A stretch of DNA of 64,000 nt from Nitrosospira multiformis (GCF_003050865.1 NZ_QAOK01000011.1:29785-93784), one strand, 5' to 3'. Counted from the stretch's first letter, positions 46,660 through 55,575 are shown. The notes: generated by a model from the sequence alone, not told the origin. Numbers and translations: made by a program.

Positions 46660-47898
46660 ATGCCCGTCAACTTTACACCTGCCCTGCCCGAACAACTCCT
46701 GGCCATAAAAGGCATCACCTTGGGCATAGCGGAAGCCAACATCAGGAAACCGGGACGCAAGGACCTGCTGGTCATCGTTCTGGATGACGGTGCGACGGTG
46801 GCGGGAGTGTTTACGCAGAATGATTTTTGCGCAGCGCCAGTCACCGTCGCCCGGGAACATCTCTCGGCCCTCAATTCAAATGGTTCTATTCGTGCCCTTG
46901 TCATCAATACGGGGTGCGCCAACGCCGGCACCGGCGAAAGGGGCATAGAAGATGCCCGTACGACCTGCGCCGAGACTGCCCGGCTACTCGGGTGTGCAAC
47001 CGAACAGGTACTGCCTTTTTCAACCGGCGTGATCATGGAGCCGTTGCCTCTGCCCAGAATCGTTACCGGGTTGCCACGGGCAATAAACGATCTTGGAACC
47101 GATAACTGGTTTGCCGCCTCTGAGGCGATCATGACAACCGATATTGTCCCCAAGGCAGCGTCCCGGCAGATTTCCCTCAATGGTACGACCGTGACGATTA
47201 CCGGAATTGCCAAGGGTTCGGGGATGATTCGTCCGAATATGGCAACGATGCTGGGTTTTATCGCAACCGATGCCGGCGTAAGCAACCCATTGCTGGAACA
47301 CATGGTCCAGCACGCCGCTGCCCATTCATTCAACTGCATCACCGTGGACGGCGATACTTCCACCAATGACGCATTCATTCTGATGGCCACCGGATGCGCC
47401 CCTCACTCCCCCATCGTAGACAAGGAGAGTCCGGAGTTTGTGCAATTGCAGGATGCCATAACCGGTATCGCAGTGGAGCTTGCGCAGGCAATCGTGCGCG
47501 ATGGCGAAGGCGCGACCAAGTTCATCACAGTCCAGGTAGAGAGTGGCAAAACCGTGGCGGAATGCCGCAAGATTGCTTATGCGATTGCACACTCACCTCT
47601 GATCAAAACAGCGTTCTTCGCTGCAGATCCTAATCTCGGGCGAATACTGGCCGCCATCGGCTATGCAGGCATAGAGGCCCTTGATATCAACAAACTGCAA
47701 CTTTATCTCAATGATGTACTGGTTGCGGAAAACGGGGGGAGAGCCTTCGCTTACGCGGAGAAAGAGGGACAGCGGGTGATGAAACAACCGGAAATTACCG
47801 TGCGCGTCGTACTGAATAGAGGACAGGCCGCAGCCACCGTCTGGACCTGCGATCTGTCTTACGATTATGTAAAGATCAACGCGGAGTATCGGAGCTGA
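46660..47898 (+). CDS. argJ: Bifunctional glutamate N-acetyltransferase/amino-acid acetyltransferase
   Basis: A 412-residue enzyme of the ArgJ family, moving an acetyl group between ornithine and glutamate in arginine synthesis. The proenzyme cuts itself between Ala and Thr of the MATMLGF motif (in [18 protein letters not shown]), and the Thr becomes the nucleophile. The C-terminus ends in [10 protein letters not shown], as usual. It lies away from argD–F–G but supplies the same pathway. The order argJ, DUF815 and MutT/ThiE is conserved in betaproteobacteria; here an EF-hand gene interrupts it. Confidence 0.96.
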   Translation: MPVNFTPALPEQLLAIKGITLGIAEANIRKPGRKDLLVIVLDDGATVAGVFTQNDFCAAPVTVAREHLSALNSNGSIRALVINTGCANAGTGERGIEDARTTCAETARLLGCATEQVLPFSTGVIMEPLPLPRIVTGLPRAINDLGTDNWFAASEAIMTTDIVPKAASRQISLNGTTVTITGIAKGSGMIRPNMATMLGFIATDAGVSNPLLEHMVQHAAAHSFNCITVDGDTSTNDAFILMATGCAPHSPIVDKESPEFVQLQDAITGIAVELAQAIVRDGEGATKFITVQVESGKTVAECRKIAYAIAHSPLIKTAFFAADPNLGRILAAIGYAGIEALDINKLQLYLNDVLVAENGGRAFAYAEKEGQRVMKQPEITVRVVLNRGQAAATVWTCDLSYDYVKINAEYRS

Positions 47899-47984
47899 TA
47901 CCGGTGCGTATGTCGCTGGTCCGTAACACTGCAATCGGTAGAAATATATAAGCACCGATGCCCTGTCGTTCTGCAACAGGACAA

Positions 47985-48022
47985 CCTTGCCGATAACCGG
48001 TTTTAACCGGTTATCGGCAAGG
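47985..48022. terminator. Perfect 16-bp hairpin between argJ and the EF-hand gene
   Basis: CCTTGCCGATAACCGG and its exact complement flank a TTTTAA loop, 87 bases after the argJ stop and 33 bases beyond the end of the convergent EF-hand gene. No T tract follows on either strand, so it may terminate both transcripts in a factor-assisted way or protect mRNA ends. Confidence 0.55.
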
Positions 48023-48054
48023 CGAAATCATCACTGACGAACAGTGCTTTTGCT

Positions 48055-48687
48055 TTACTCGCCCATGGGCCTCATGTGGGGTAAATCACGGGGAACCGTC
48101 TCGCCCGCACCATATTCGCGGTAACGATGCACATCGACACCGCCATCGCGGTCACCGCGGTACTGGTCGCCTGATCCACGATACTGGTCGTCGGACCGGG
48201 AGCCGTGGCCATGGCCGCGGTATTTTTTCCTCATCGCGCTGGCCTCATCCTTATCGATATACCCATCCTTGTTGGCATCCATCTTGTTAAACATCATTTC
48301 AGCATGGCGGGCGTGCTCTTCCCTGCTTACCCTGCCATCATTATCGGTGTCCGCCATGGACATCCCGCAACGGCCTTCTCCATACTTCTTGTCACCACCG
48401 TAGGCGTCCTTCTTGTCGCCATATCCGCCGGTGGCACCATATCCATCCTTCCTGTCGCCATATCCGCCGGTGTCACCATATCCATCCTTCCTGTCGCCAT
48501 ATTCGCCGGTGGCACCATATCCGCCTTTATCGTCATTTTGACCCACTACCATGAAGCCTTTTTGAAGGGATTGTACGGCGAAAGGATTGTCGGCTGCAGA
48601 AGCAACGGAAGCAGTACCGAGCGTTGCAGCGAAAGCAGATCCGAGCGCGAGAGAAATGATTGACTTTTTGCTGGGCATATTATTCAT
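48055..48687 (-). CDS. Secreted EF-hand protein with HvfA-like leader, YGD repeats and an EGRCG motif
   Basis: A 210-residue protein from ATG 48687 (MNNMPSKKSIIS). A signal peptide (SLALGSAFAATLGTASVASA) is followed by ADNPFAVQSLQKGFMV, which closely resembles the leader of HvfA-type copper-responsive precursor peptides. Then come three copies of a 13-residue unit GYGxTGGYGDRKD, the motif YGEGRCG, and two EF-hand loops (DTDNDGRVSREE and DANKDGYIDKDE) expected to bind calcium. The tail is rich in His, Arg, Gly and Asp. HvfA-type precursors carry repeated EGKCG motifs that MNIO (DUF692) enzymes modify; only one EGRCG is here and no such enzyme lies in the window. It interrupts the argJ–DUF815 neighbourhood on the opposite strand. 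Confidence 0.75.
   Translation of the reverse strand: MNNMPSKKSIISLALGSAFAATLGTASVASAADNPFAVQSLQKGFMVVGQNDDKGGYGATGEYGDRKDGYGDTGGYGDRKDGYGATGGYGDKKDAYGGDKKYGEGRCGMSMADTDNDGRVSREEHARHAEMMFNKMDANKDGYIDKDEASAMRKKYRGHGHGSRSDDQYRGSGDQYRGDRDGGVDVHRYREYGAGETVPRDLPHMRPMGE
48406..48522. repeat. Three 39-bp tandem repeats coding for YGD-rich units
   Basis: Units 48406-48444, 48445-48483 and 48484-48522 are nearly identical at base level and encode 13-residue units with a few substitutions. They lie in frame within the EF-hand gene; recent duplication is suggested by the base-level identity. Copy number may vary between strains. Confidence 0.9.
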
Positions 48688-49062
48688 AGTGTTTTCTCCT
48701 GAGAGGTTGCTCAATTTAAAGGAAGTTTCCCGGAAAGCGTACGCTTGCCAATTGCTGAAACCCATCAAAGATTTTTATCTTCTTGGTTTTTACGGTTCAA
48801 CCGGAACCGGAAACCGGGAACCCGGCACCTGGACAACTGCCTGACGTACCGCGTTAAATCATGGGGTTTTTAGCTGAGCTATTCCGTTCGTTAGCGCACA
48901 TAAATCATGCATTTGACCCAACTTTTGGCGGCAGACACCGTCCCCATACTGCCTGAAGCTTACAACTGGTCTTTCTCGATGTACCTGCAGCTACCGTGAG
49001 CAGGCTCCGGGGTCGGGCCCCGGATTTGTTACGGGTATAATTGAGCAATTTCAGGACTGCTC
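48688..49062. promoter_or_regulatory. Divergent intergenic region EF-hand gene/DUF815 gene, with a hairpin
   Basis: No gene is visible. A TCCGGGG / CCCCGGA stem (49006-49012 and 49018-49024, 5-base loop) followed by TTTGTT looks terminator-like, and a TATAAT lies at 49036-49041, 22 bases before the ATG of the DUF815 gene, without a good -35 box. The hairpin may be an attenuator in that gene's leader. Confidence 0.4.
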
Positions 49063-49962
49063 ATGAACGATTGGGATAGGTTATATGATCGGGCGGAAAC
49101 CCTGCTCTCTCGCCTGGAGGGGCTGCTGCGCGCTGACGCGCCCGATCCGGACTGGAATGCCGCAGCTTTTCGCTGGCGAAAAACAGGACGCATCGGATTC
49201 CTCGAACCGGTGCATTATCCTGATCGCATCACCTTCGAGGCATTGCAGGGCATAGAGCGGCAAAAAAGCCTTATGGACCAGAATACACGGCAATTCGTGC
49301 GGCATCATCCTGCCAATAACGTGCTGCTTACGGGAGCTCGCGGAACAGGCAAATCGTCGCTGGTAAAAGCAATGCTGAATAAATACGCGGACGACGGATT
49401 GCGTCTCATCGAAGTAGAAAAGTACGATCTCATTGATCTGCCTGAAATCGTGGAGAAGATATATCGGCGTCCGGAACGCTTCATTCTCTATTGCGACGAC
49501 CTGTCGTTTGAGTCCGGTGAACCAGGCTACAAGGCCCTGAAAGTGGTTCTCGATGGCTCGATAGCCACTGCGTCCGAGAATGTGCTTGTCTACGCCACCT
49601 CCAATCGGCGCCACCTGATGCCCGAATATATGGTGGACAACCAGGACACGCGGCATATCGGGGGCGAGATTCATCCGAGCGAAACGGTGGAGGAAAAGAC
49701 GTCGCTATCGGAACGTTTTGGTTTATGGGTATCTTTTTACCCTTTCGACCAGGAACAGTACCTGGACATTGTGGCGCGCTGGCTTGCCTACTTCGGCATA
49801 GAGAAAATGGACGACAGCATACGGGAAGAGGCGCTACGCTGGGCCTTGGGACGAGGTTCCCGCAACGGCCGGGTGGCGTGGCAGTTCGCGCGCGACTGGG
49901 CAGGTAGAGAGAAAGCCGGGCAGAAAACCGCGGACAAAACAGAGTTCCACCAGGAGCGATAA
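49063..49962 (+). CDS. DUF815 AAA-type ATPase
   Basis: A 299-residue cytoplasmic protein. Walker A is GARGTGKSS (about residues 92-100), Walker B is ILYCDDLSF, and VYATSNRRHL is sensor-1-like. The helix-rich N-terminal 60 residues are typical of DUF815. Its role is not established. The order argJ–DUF815–MutT/ThiE is conserved in betaproteobacteria; here it is followed directly by the MutT/ThiE fusion. Confidence 0.9.
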   Translation: MNDWDRLYDRAETLLSRLEGLLRADAPDPDWNAAAFRWRKTGRIGFLEPVHYPDRITFEALQGIERQKSLMDQNTRQFVRHHPANNVLLTGARGTGKSSLVKAMLNKYADDGLRLIEVEKYDLIDLPEIVEKIYRRPERFILYCDDLSFESGEPGYKALKVVLDGSIATASENVLVYATSNRRHLMPEYMVDNQDTRHIGGEIHPSETVEEKTSLSERFGLWVSFYPFDQEQYLDIVARWLAYFGIEKMDDSIREEALRWALGRGSRNGRVAWQFARDWAGREKAGQKTADKTEFHQER

Positions 49963-49970
49963 ACCTCTTC

Positions 49971-50948
49971 ATGCTTCCTGTTCCCTCTATCGTGGAAGTT
50001 GCTGCCGCCATCCTCATCCGGAGCGACGGTTCCTTTCTTTTAGCCTGCCGGCCAGAAGGCAAACCCTATGCCGGCTACTGGGAGTTTCCGGGTGGCAAGG
50101 TCGATCCAGGCGAGCCACTGCTGCACGCACTCAAGCGCGAACTGCTGGAAGAATTGGGCATACATGTCAAGCATGCGTACCCCTGGATAATTCGCACATT
50201 TACCTACCCTCATGCAACCGTACGGCTTCACTTTTATCGTGTGCTGGAGTGGCATGGCGAGCCTCGTCCGTATGAAGACCAGGAGCTGTCGTGGCAGTTT
50301 GCGGGCAATGTCTCTGTAGAACCATTGCTTCCTGCCAACGCACCTGTATTGCGTGCACTTGACCTGCCCCCCGTTTATGGGATTACGAATGCCGCGGAGT
50401 GGGGACCAAAGGTTGCAGCAGCCCGAATCGAGATCGCCCTCCAGGAAGGACTGCGGCTGGTGCAGCTACGCGAAAAAGGAATACAGGACAAAGCGCTGGA
50501 TGCCTTTACCCGTGAAGTGACTGCACTGGCCCATCATTACGACGCCCGCATCCTCGTGAACAGCGGTACGGGTAACACCAGCCTCTGCCATGAATTCGGC
50601 ATGGATGGAATTCATTTTACATCGGCTGATCTGATGAATCTTTCGAAGCGACCCGATGTGGAATGGTGCGGAGCCTCCTGCCACAATGCCGAGGAGCTTT
50701 TCCGGGCCGAACAACTGGAAATGGATTTCGCCGTTCTGGCTCCCGTACTGCCAACATCGAGCCATCCTGATTCTCCTCCGCTGGGCTGGCGGAAGTTTGC
50801 CAGGCTCATCCACGGGAGCGCCATTCCTGTATATGCGCTGGGTGGACTGCGGAGCGAGGATCTTGCCATTGCCTGGGAACATGGCGCCCACGGCATCGCC
50901 CTGATGCGCGGCATTGGGCAGGTGCGCGACACCGGGCAGAAGGCCTGA
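49971..50948 (+). CDS. Nudix hydrolase (MutT) fused to a thiamine-phosphate-synthase-like domain
   Basis: A 325-residue fusion. Residues about 8-125 form a Nudix domain with the box GGKVDPGEPLLHALKRELLEELG, and residues about 135-320 form a TIM-barrel TenI/ThiE-like domain (QLREKGIQDKALDAF, GASCHNAEEL, PVYALGGLRSEDL). The Nudix part probably sanitises 8-oxo-dGTP; the second domain is often catalytically altered, and here typical ThiE diphosphate residues are not evident. The fusion is common in beta- and gammaproteobacteria. It begins eight bases after the DUF815 stop. Confidence 0.93.
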   Translation: MLPVPSIVEVAAAILIRSDGSFLLACRPEGKPYAGYWEFPGGKVDPGEPLLHALKRELLEELGIHVKHAYPWIIRTFTYPHATVRLHFYRVLEWHGEPRPYEDQELSWQFAGNVSVEPLLPANAPVLRALDLPPVYGITNAAEWGPKVAAARIEIALQEGLRLVQLREKGIQDKALDAFTREVTALAHHYDARILVNSGTGNTSLCHEFGMDGIHFTSADLMNLSKRPDVEWCGASCHNAEELFRAEQLEMDFAVLAPVLPTSSHPDSPPLGWRKFARLIHGSAIPVYALGGLRSEDLAIAWEHGAHGIALMRGIGQVRDTGQKA

Positions 50949-51039
50949 AGAACCCAAACTGCTTCCGCGACACGATGATGTTTTTCAGGACGAGGCGCGA
51001 AAGACAGTCCGCCATTAATCTCTTGATTAACCTCTTGAT

Positions 51040-51144
51040 CTGGCCAGAAAATACTATGAATCTCGTCATTCCGGGCCTGACCCGGAATCCAGTAAACCGG
51101 AATCCAGCCTAAACCAATAATGGCGTGCTTTGAACGTCATACCG
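51040..51144 (+). repeat. Dispersed repeat, copy B
   Basis: Second copy of the element at 28387-28472, same orientation, about 22.6 kb away. It carries CGTCATTCCGG, TGACCCGGAATCCAG, a partial internal duplication (AACCGGAATCCAGCC), AATAATGGCGTGCTTTGAACG and a final ACCGG. It lies in the otherwise empty 296-base gap between the MutT/ThiE gene and yacG. Confidence 0.8.
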
Positions 51145-51244
51145 GTTGCTGCCAATTGACGTTTGCACTGTTACGTTTGCACTGTCCGCTCGCCGACTCA
51201 ATAGGAAACCGCCGAACACCTTGGCAACCTGGTCGCCCCTGCCC

Positions 51245-51442
51245 CTATTTCTCGCTTCCTGACGGATCGCTCTCCTGTTTTTCCGAATCCTTTCTCGTAT
51301 CCGGAATACGATAGGATTCCGCCGCCCACTGCCCCAGGTCGATCAGCTTGCAACGTTCCGAACAAAACGGGCGAAAAGGGTTGCTGTTATCCCAGACGAT
51401 ACTCTTGCCGCACTGCGGACAATTGACAACAGGTCGTTTCAT
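51245..51442 (-). CDS. yacG: DNA gyrase inhibitor YacG
   Basis: A 65-residue zinc-ribbon protein with CPQCGK and CSERCK pairs, then [15 protein letters not shown], a typical YacG sequence. YacG binds GyrB and inhibits gyrase. The C-terminal 15 residues are Ser/Glu-rich. It is transcribed away from petA; the usual neighbours zapD and coaE are not in the window. Confidence 0.93.
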   Translation of the reverse strand: MKRPVVNCPQCGKSIVWDNSNPFRPFCSERCKLIDLGQWAAESYRIPDTRKDSEKQESDPSGSEK

Positions 51443-51882
51443 ACAGGCCTCGTAGTCATCCCATGATATCCAGTTGTTCTGTTATGGCTGGCCGCCTCTT
51501 TTTCGCTCCTGTCATCCTTGTAACGGTCCTGCCCTCCCTCGCACCCATTATCTCGCGCAGATCGGCTGAAGCGTCACTTTGCGCCACAGGTTTTCCATGA
51601 TTAAAACATTATAGTTGCAAGGCTGCCTGTTTGGCCCGCCTGTTTGATCTTTCGAAGACTTCAAATCCGGGACTACTTCACTTGGAGCCACGGAGAGACA
51701 CATCGGCAACAATCTTGTCATATCCGGTTGATTATAAATAGATAATATTTTCAATCCCCCCGCTTTGCCCACTCAAATCATCTTGCAATCAATATTTATT
51801 TTCCAATACGTATCATGGTAAAATGGTTAAGTTTTTTTATGAATTTTTCTGGAAGTCCAAATCGGAAAACGGGACTGCAAAT
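51443..51882. promoter_or_regulatory. Intergenic region upstream of petABC
   Basis: About 440 bases with no recognisable gene. It becomes AT-rich after about 51700 and contains TTGTCA (51715-51720) and several TATA-like patches (51733-51746) with imperfect spacing. It is the likely location of the bc1 operon promoter, but no box pair is convincing. A frame from 51823 extends the Rieske gene by 20 residues; I treat that part as untranslated. Confidence 0.4.
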
Positions 51883-52485
51883 ATGGCGGATATTGAAAAA
51901 AAAGAAGGTATGAACAGCAGGAGGCGTTTTCTCCTGGCCGCGACTTCTGTTGCCGGCGGGATCGCGACTGTTGCGGTAGCGACTCCCTTCGTAATGAGTA
52001 TGATGCCCAGCGAACGCGCCAAGGCGGCCGGGGCACCAGTCGAAGTGGATATCAGCAAGGTCGAGCCGGGCATGCTGCTTCTGGTGGAATGGCGCGGCAA
52101 GGTGGTGTGGGTTCTGAACCGCACTCAGGATATGTTAGCGACATTGCCGAAGCTCGACAACCAGGTTGCCGACCCAAAATCTGAAAAGGATCAGCAACCG
52201 AAATACGCCCAGAATGAAACCCGTTCGATCAAGCCCGCCGTTCTCGTGGTTGAAGGGGTCTGCACCCACCTGGGTTGCTCCCCGGTATTCCGAAAGGATG
52301 TTGCGCCCGCAGACCTCGGGCCCGACTGGCTTGGCGGTTTTTTCTGTCCGTGCCATGGCTCCAAGTTCGACCTTGCAGGACGTGTGTACAAGGCAGTTCC
52401 GGCACCCACTAACCTGGTTGTCCCACCCCACATGTATTTGAGCGACACGCGCCTGCTGGTCGGGTCTGATAAGGAGTCTGCATAA
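51883..52485 (+). CDS. petA: Ubiquinol-cytochrome c reductase iron-sulfur (Rieske) subunit
   Basis: A 200-residue Rieske protein from ATG 51883 (MADIEKKEG). A Tat-type N-terminus with RRRFLL precedes one membrane anchor (about residues 18-40). The 2Fe-2S ligands are in CTHLGCSP and CPCHGSKFD. It shuttles electrons from ubiquinol to cytochrome c1 in complex III. It is followed by the cytochrome b gene after one base. Confidence 0.97.
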   Translation: MADIEKKEGMNSRRRFLLAATSVAGGIATVAVATPFVMSMMPSERAKAAGAPVEVDISKVEPGMLLLVEWRGKVVWVLNRTQDMLATLPKLDNQVADPKSEKDQQPKYAQNETRSIKPAVLVVEGVCTHLGCSPVFRKDVAPADLGPDWLGGFFCPCHGSKFDLAGRVYKAVPAPTNLVVPPHMYLSDTRLLVGSDKESA

Positions 52486-52486
52486 A

Positions 52487-53731
52487 ATGAGCAAGCGACT
52501 GGATGCAATGATCGGCTGGATCGACGCCCGATTTCCACTGACAGCCAACTGGAGGGCGCATCTCAGCGAGTACTACGCGCCGAAGAACTTCAATTTCTGG
52601 TACTACTTCGGTTCACTTGCCATGCTCGTGCTGGTGAACCAGCTTCTCACAGGCATCTTCCTCACGATGAACTACAAGCCGGATGCCAGCATGGCATTCG
52701 CCTCGGTGGAATATATCATGCGTGACGTGAATTATGGCTGGATTATCCGTTACATGCATTCCACCGGCGCCTCGATGTTCTTCGTGGTCGTCTACCTGCA
52801 CATGTTCCGCGGGATGATGTATGGCTCCTATCGCAAGCCGCGCGAGCTTCTCTGGGTCATCGGCATGGGCATCTTTTTCGTCCTCATGATGCTGGCATTC
52901 ACCGGCTATATTCTGCCCTGGGGGCAGATGTCATACTGGGGCGCGCAGGTGATCATCAGCATGATCGGTGCGATTCCGGTGATCGGCCAGACGCTGTCGA
53001 ACTGGATTCTGGGCGACTTCATGCTCTCGGATGCGGCGCTCAACCGCTTCTTTGCCTATCACGTGGTGACCCTGCCCGGCCTGCTGGTGGTGCTGGTGGT
53101 CGTCCATATTCTGGCGCTGCATGAAGTAGGTTCGAACAATCCGGACGGGATCGAGATCAAGGCCAACAAGGACCCCGTGACGCATATCCCCGTGGATGGC
53201 ATTCCCTTCCATCCCTATTATTCGGTAAAGGATATTTTCGGCGTCGTCGTGTTCCTGATCGTGTTCACCGGCATCATATTCTTCATGCCGGAAATGGGCG
53301 GTTACTTCCTGGAATACAATAATTTCATTCCCGCCAACACGCTGCAGACTCCCGACCACATCGCACCGGTATGGTATTTCACGCCATACTATTCGATGCT
53401 GAGGGCAGTTACAGTCAACTTTCTCTGGATAGATGCCAAGCTCTGGGGCATCGTGCTGATGGGCGGTTCCGTCGCGATCTTTGCCCTGTTGCCGTGGCTC
53501 GATCGCAGTCCGGTGAAATCCATCCGGTATAAGGGGCCAATTTTCAAGTTTGCCCTTACACTTTTTGTCATCAGCGTCCTTGTGCTTGGCTGGCTGGGCA
53601 CGAAGTCGCCCACACCCCTCTACACGTTGCTCGCGCAGATATTCACGGTAATCTATTTCGCTTTTTTCATTCTCATGCCGTGGTACAGCAAGATCGATAA
53701 AACCAAGCCTGAACCGACCAGGGTGAGATAA
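52487..53731 (+). CDS. petB: Cytochrome b subunit of the bc1 complex
   Basis: A 414-residue membrane protein with eight helices. The heme-ligand histidine pairs are in HSTGASMFFVVVYLHMF and in HVVTLPGLLVVLVVVHILAL. The PEMGGYFLEY loop and a C-terminal four-helix part are present, so it is a full-length mitochondrial-type cytochrome b. Its stop overlaps the cytochrome c1 start by one base. Confidence 0.97.
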   Translation: MSKRLDAMIGWIDARFPLTANWRAHLSEYYAPKNFNFWYYFGSLAMLVLVNQLLTGIFLTMNYKPDASMAFASVEYIMRDVNYGWIIRYMHSTGASMFFVVVYLHMFRGMMYGSYRKPRELLWVIGMGIFFVLMMLAFTGYILPWGQMSYWGAQVIISMIGAIPVIGQTLSNWILGDFMLSDAALNRFFAYHVVTLPGLLVVLVVVHILALHEVGSNNPDGIEIKANKDPVTHIPVDGIPFHPYYSVKDIFGVVVFLIVFTGIIFFMPEMGGYFLEYNNFIPANTLQTPDHIAPVWYFTPYYSMLRAVTVNFLWIDAKLWGIVLMGGSVAIFALLPWLDRSPVKSIRYKGPIFKFALTLFVISVLVLGWLGTKSPTPLYTLLAQIFTVIYFAFFILMPWYSKIDKTKPEPTRVR

Positions 53732-54468
53732 TGAGAAACCTTAAAAGCATCGTATTTGTTTTTTGTCTGGCTCCACTTGTCGCATTTGCAAGCGAGTCGG
53801 CAGTAACGCTTGATACGGCGCCCATCAAGCCGAGGGACATGGCTTCCCTGCAGCGGGGTGCACAGACTTTTGTCAATTACTGCCTGTCCTGCCACAGCGC
53901 GGATTTCATGCGTTATAACCGCCTGCGCGATCTCGGCCTTACCGAGTCGCAGATCAGTGAAAACCTCATATTCACAGGTCAGAAAGTCGGCGAACTCATG
54001 ACGGTGGCGATGCCAAAGAAAGAAGCAAAGCAATGGTTCGGCGTAGCTCCGCCTGATCTCTCCGTCATTGCCCGCTCCCGTGGTCCCGACTGGCTTTATA
54101 CCTACCTGCGGAAATTTTATCGGGATGACAGCACTGCAACCGGCTGGAATAACCTTGTATTCGACAAGGCCGCCATGCCCCATGTGCTGTACGAGTTGCA
54201 GGGAGAGCAAATCCTCGATGTAAAGTCAGAGGATGACGGCCACGGCGGTACACATGAAATAAAGGAATTGACACTCGCGAAACCGGGGTCACTTTCCAAG
54301 ACGGAATACGACGCATACGTTGCCGATCTGGTGAATTTCCTGGTTTACCTGGGCGAACCCGCGGCCAACAAGCGCGTGCAGATCGGAATCATCGTGATGC
54401 TCTTCCTGTTCCTCATGCTGGTACTGACCTACGCCCTCAAGAAGGAATATTGGAAGGACGTACATTGA
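53731..54468 (+). CDS. petC: Cytochrome c1
   Basis: A 245-residue membrane-anchored cytochrome. A signal peptide (to VAFAS) precedes the heme motif CLSCH in YCLSCHSADFMRYNRL, and a C-terminal anchor helix (IGIIVMLFLFLMLVLTYAL) holds it in the membrane. The axial methionine is probably in the LMTVAMPKK segment. It completes petABC; sspA follows after 55 bases. Confidence 0.96.
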   Translation: MRNLKSIVFVFCLAPLVAFASESAVTLDTAPIKPRDMASLQRGAQTFVNYCLSCHSADFMRYNRLRDLGLTESQISENLIFTGQKVGELMTVAMPKKEAKQWFGVAPPDLSVIARSRGPDWLYTYLRKFYRDDSTATGWNNLVFDKAAMPHVLYELQGEQILDVKSEDDGHGGTHEIKELTLAKPGSLSKTEYDAYVADLVNFLVYLGEPAANKRVQIGIIVMLFLFLMLVLTYALKKEYWKDVH

Positions 54469-54523
54469 GATTAATCATTATCTGGAAAGCTGCCGATTTG
54501 ATATCGTTGGGAAATAACTGGTC

Positions 54524-55123
54524 ATGATGACCTTGTACTCAGCCACTACCTGCCCGTACAGCCATCGCTGCCGGATCGTTCTGTACGAAAAAGGTATGGA
54601 TTTTCAGATCATTGATGTCGACTTGCACAACAGGCCTGAAGATCTGGCAGTGATGAGCCCGTATGGTCGCGTCCCCGTCCTGGTAGAGCGCGACCTCGTC
54701 CTGTACGAGTCCAATATCATCAACGAGTATATTGACGACCGCTTCCCTCACCCGCAGCTGATGCCCGCAGACCCTGTGATGCGGGCACGCGCGCGCCTGT
54801 TTCTTCACCGCTTTGAACAGGAACTTTTCTGTCATCTCGAAGCGGTGGAGAACGGCAACCAGAAAGCAGCGGAAAAAGCTCGCGCAACGATTCGCGACAA
54901 CCTGACGCTGATCGCCCCTGTCTTTGCCAAACAGAAACATATGCTGGGGGACGAATTTTCCATGCTTGATGTCGCCATTGCACCACTGCTGTGGCGGCTC
55001 GAGTATTATGGCATTCAGCTACCCAAGCAAGCTGCGCCCCTGCTGAAATTTGCCGAGCGCCTGTTCAGCAGACCGGCATTCATTGATGCGCTCACAGCCT
55101 CTGAAAAGGCCATGCGCAAATGA
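54524..55123 (+). CDS. sspA: Stringent starvation protein A (GST-like transcription factor)
   Basis: A 199-residue protein with an N-terminal glutathione S-transferase fold (TLYSATTCPYSHRCRIVLYEK) and a C-terminal helical part. In E. coli SspA binds RNA polymerase and supports stationary-phase and acid survival. The order petABC–sspA–sspB is common in betaproteobacteria. The ATG overlap with sspB (55120-55123, ATGA) shows coupling. Confidence 0.93.
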   Translation: MMTLYSATTCPYSHRCRIVLYEKGMDFQIIDVDLHNRPEDLAVMSPYGRVPVLVERDLVLYESNIINEYIDDRFPHPQLMPADPVMRARARLFLHRFEQELFCHLEAVENGNQKAAEKARATIRDNLTLIAPVFAKQKHMLGDEFSMLDVAIAPLLWRLEYYGIQLPKQAAPLLKFAERLFSRPAFIDALTASEKAMRK

Positions 55124-55548
55124 GAGAGCTTTCCACCAAGCCTTATCTGATTCGCGCCATTTATGAATGGTGCTCGGACTGCGGCTATACGCCCTACATC
55201 TCGGTTAAAGTGGATGACAACACCCGCATACCGGACGAACATATAAAGAATGGCGAGATTATTCTCAACATCAGCCACGACGCTGCGCACCACCTCACGC
55301 TTGGAAATGAAGTGATACAGTTCTCGGCGCGGTTTGCCGGTGTCTCGCGTGAAATCTCCATCCCCGTGACGACAGTCCAGGGAATATTTGCCAAAGAAAC
55401 TGCACGCGGCATGATTTTTCCACCCGAGGTGGAATTGGATGCCTCGCACGATGAGACTGCTGGTAAAGAGCCCGATGAGCCCCAATCCTCATCGCACCTG
55501 TCACCTGCCAAGGGAACCAAGAACCGTCGGCTTCAGGTAGTCAAGTAA
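55120..55548 (+). CDS. sspB: ClpXP adaptor SspB
   Basis: A 142-residue protein: a conserved substrate-binding domain (about residues 5-105, with KPYLIRAIYEWCSDCGYTP) and a flexible, acidic Ser/Pro-rich linker ending in RRLQVVK, the ClpX-binding tail. SspB delivers ssrA-tagged proteins to ClpXP. Starts inside the sspA stop. Confidence 0.94.
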   Translation: MRELSTKPYLIRAIYEWCSDCGYTPYISVKVDDNTRIPDEHIKNGEIILNISHDAAHHLTLGNEVIQFSARFAGVSREISIPVTTVQGIFAKETARGMIFPPEVELDASHDETAGKEPDEPQSSSHLSPAKGTKNRRLQVVK

Positions 55549-55575
55549 GTTCGACCTGTCACCCATATTACCGGT

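Noticed and set aside
48406..48522. CRISPR-like array
   Set aside because: The repeats follow each other without spacers and keep the coding frame of the EF-hand gene.
48205..48663. 152-residue plus-strand frame opposite the EF-hand gene
   Set aside because: It arises from the antisense of the repeats; it has no start signal and no family resemblance.
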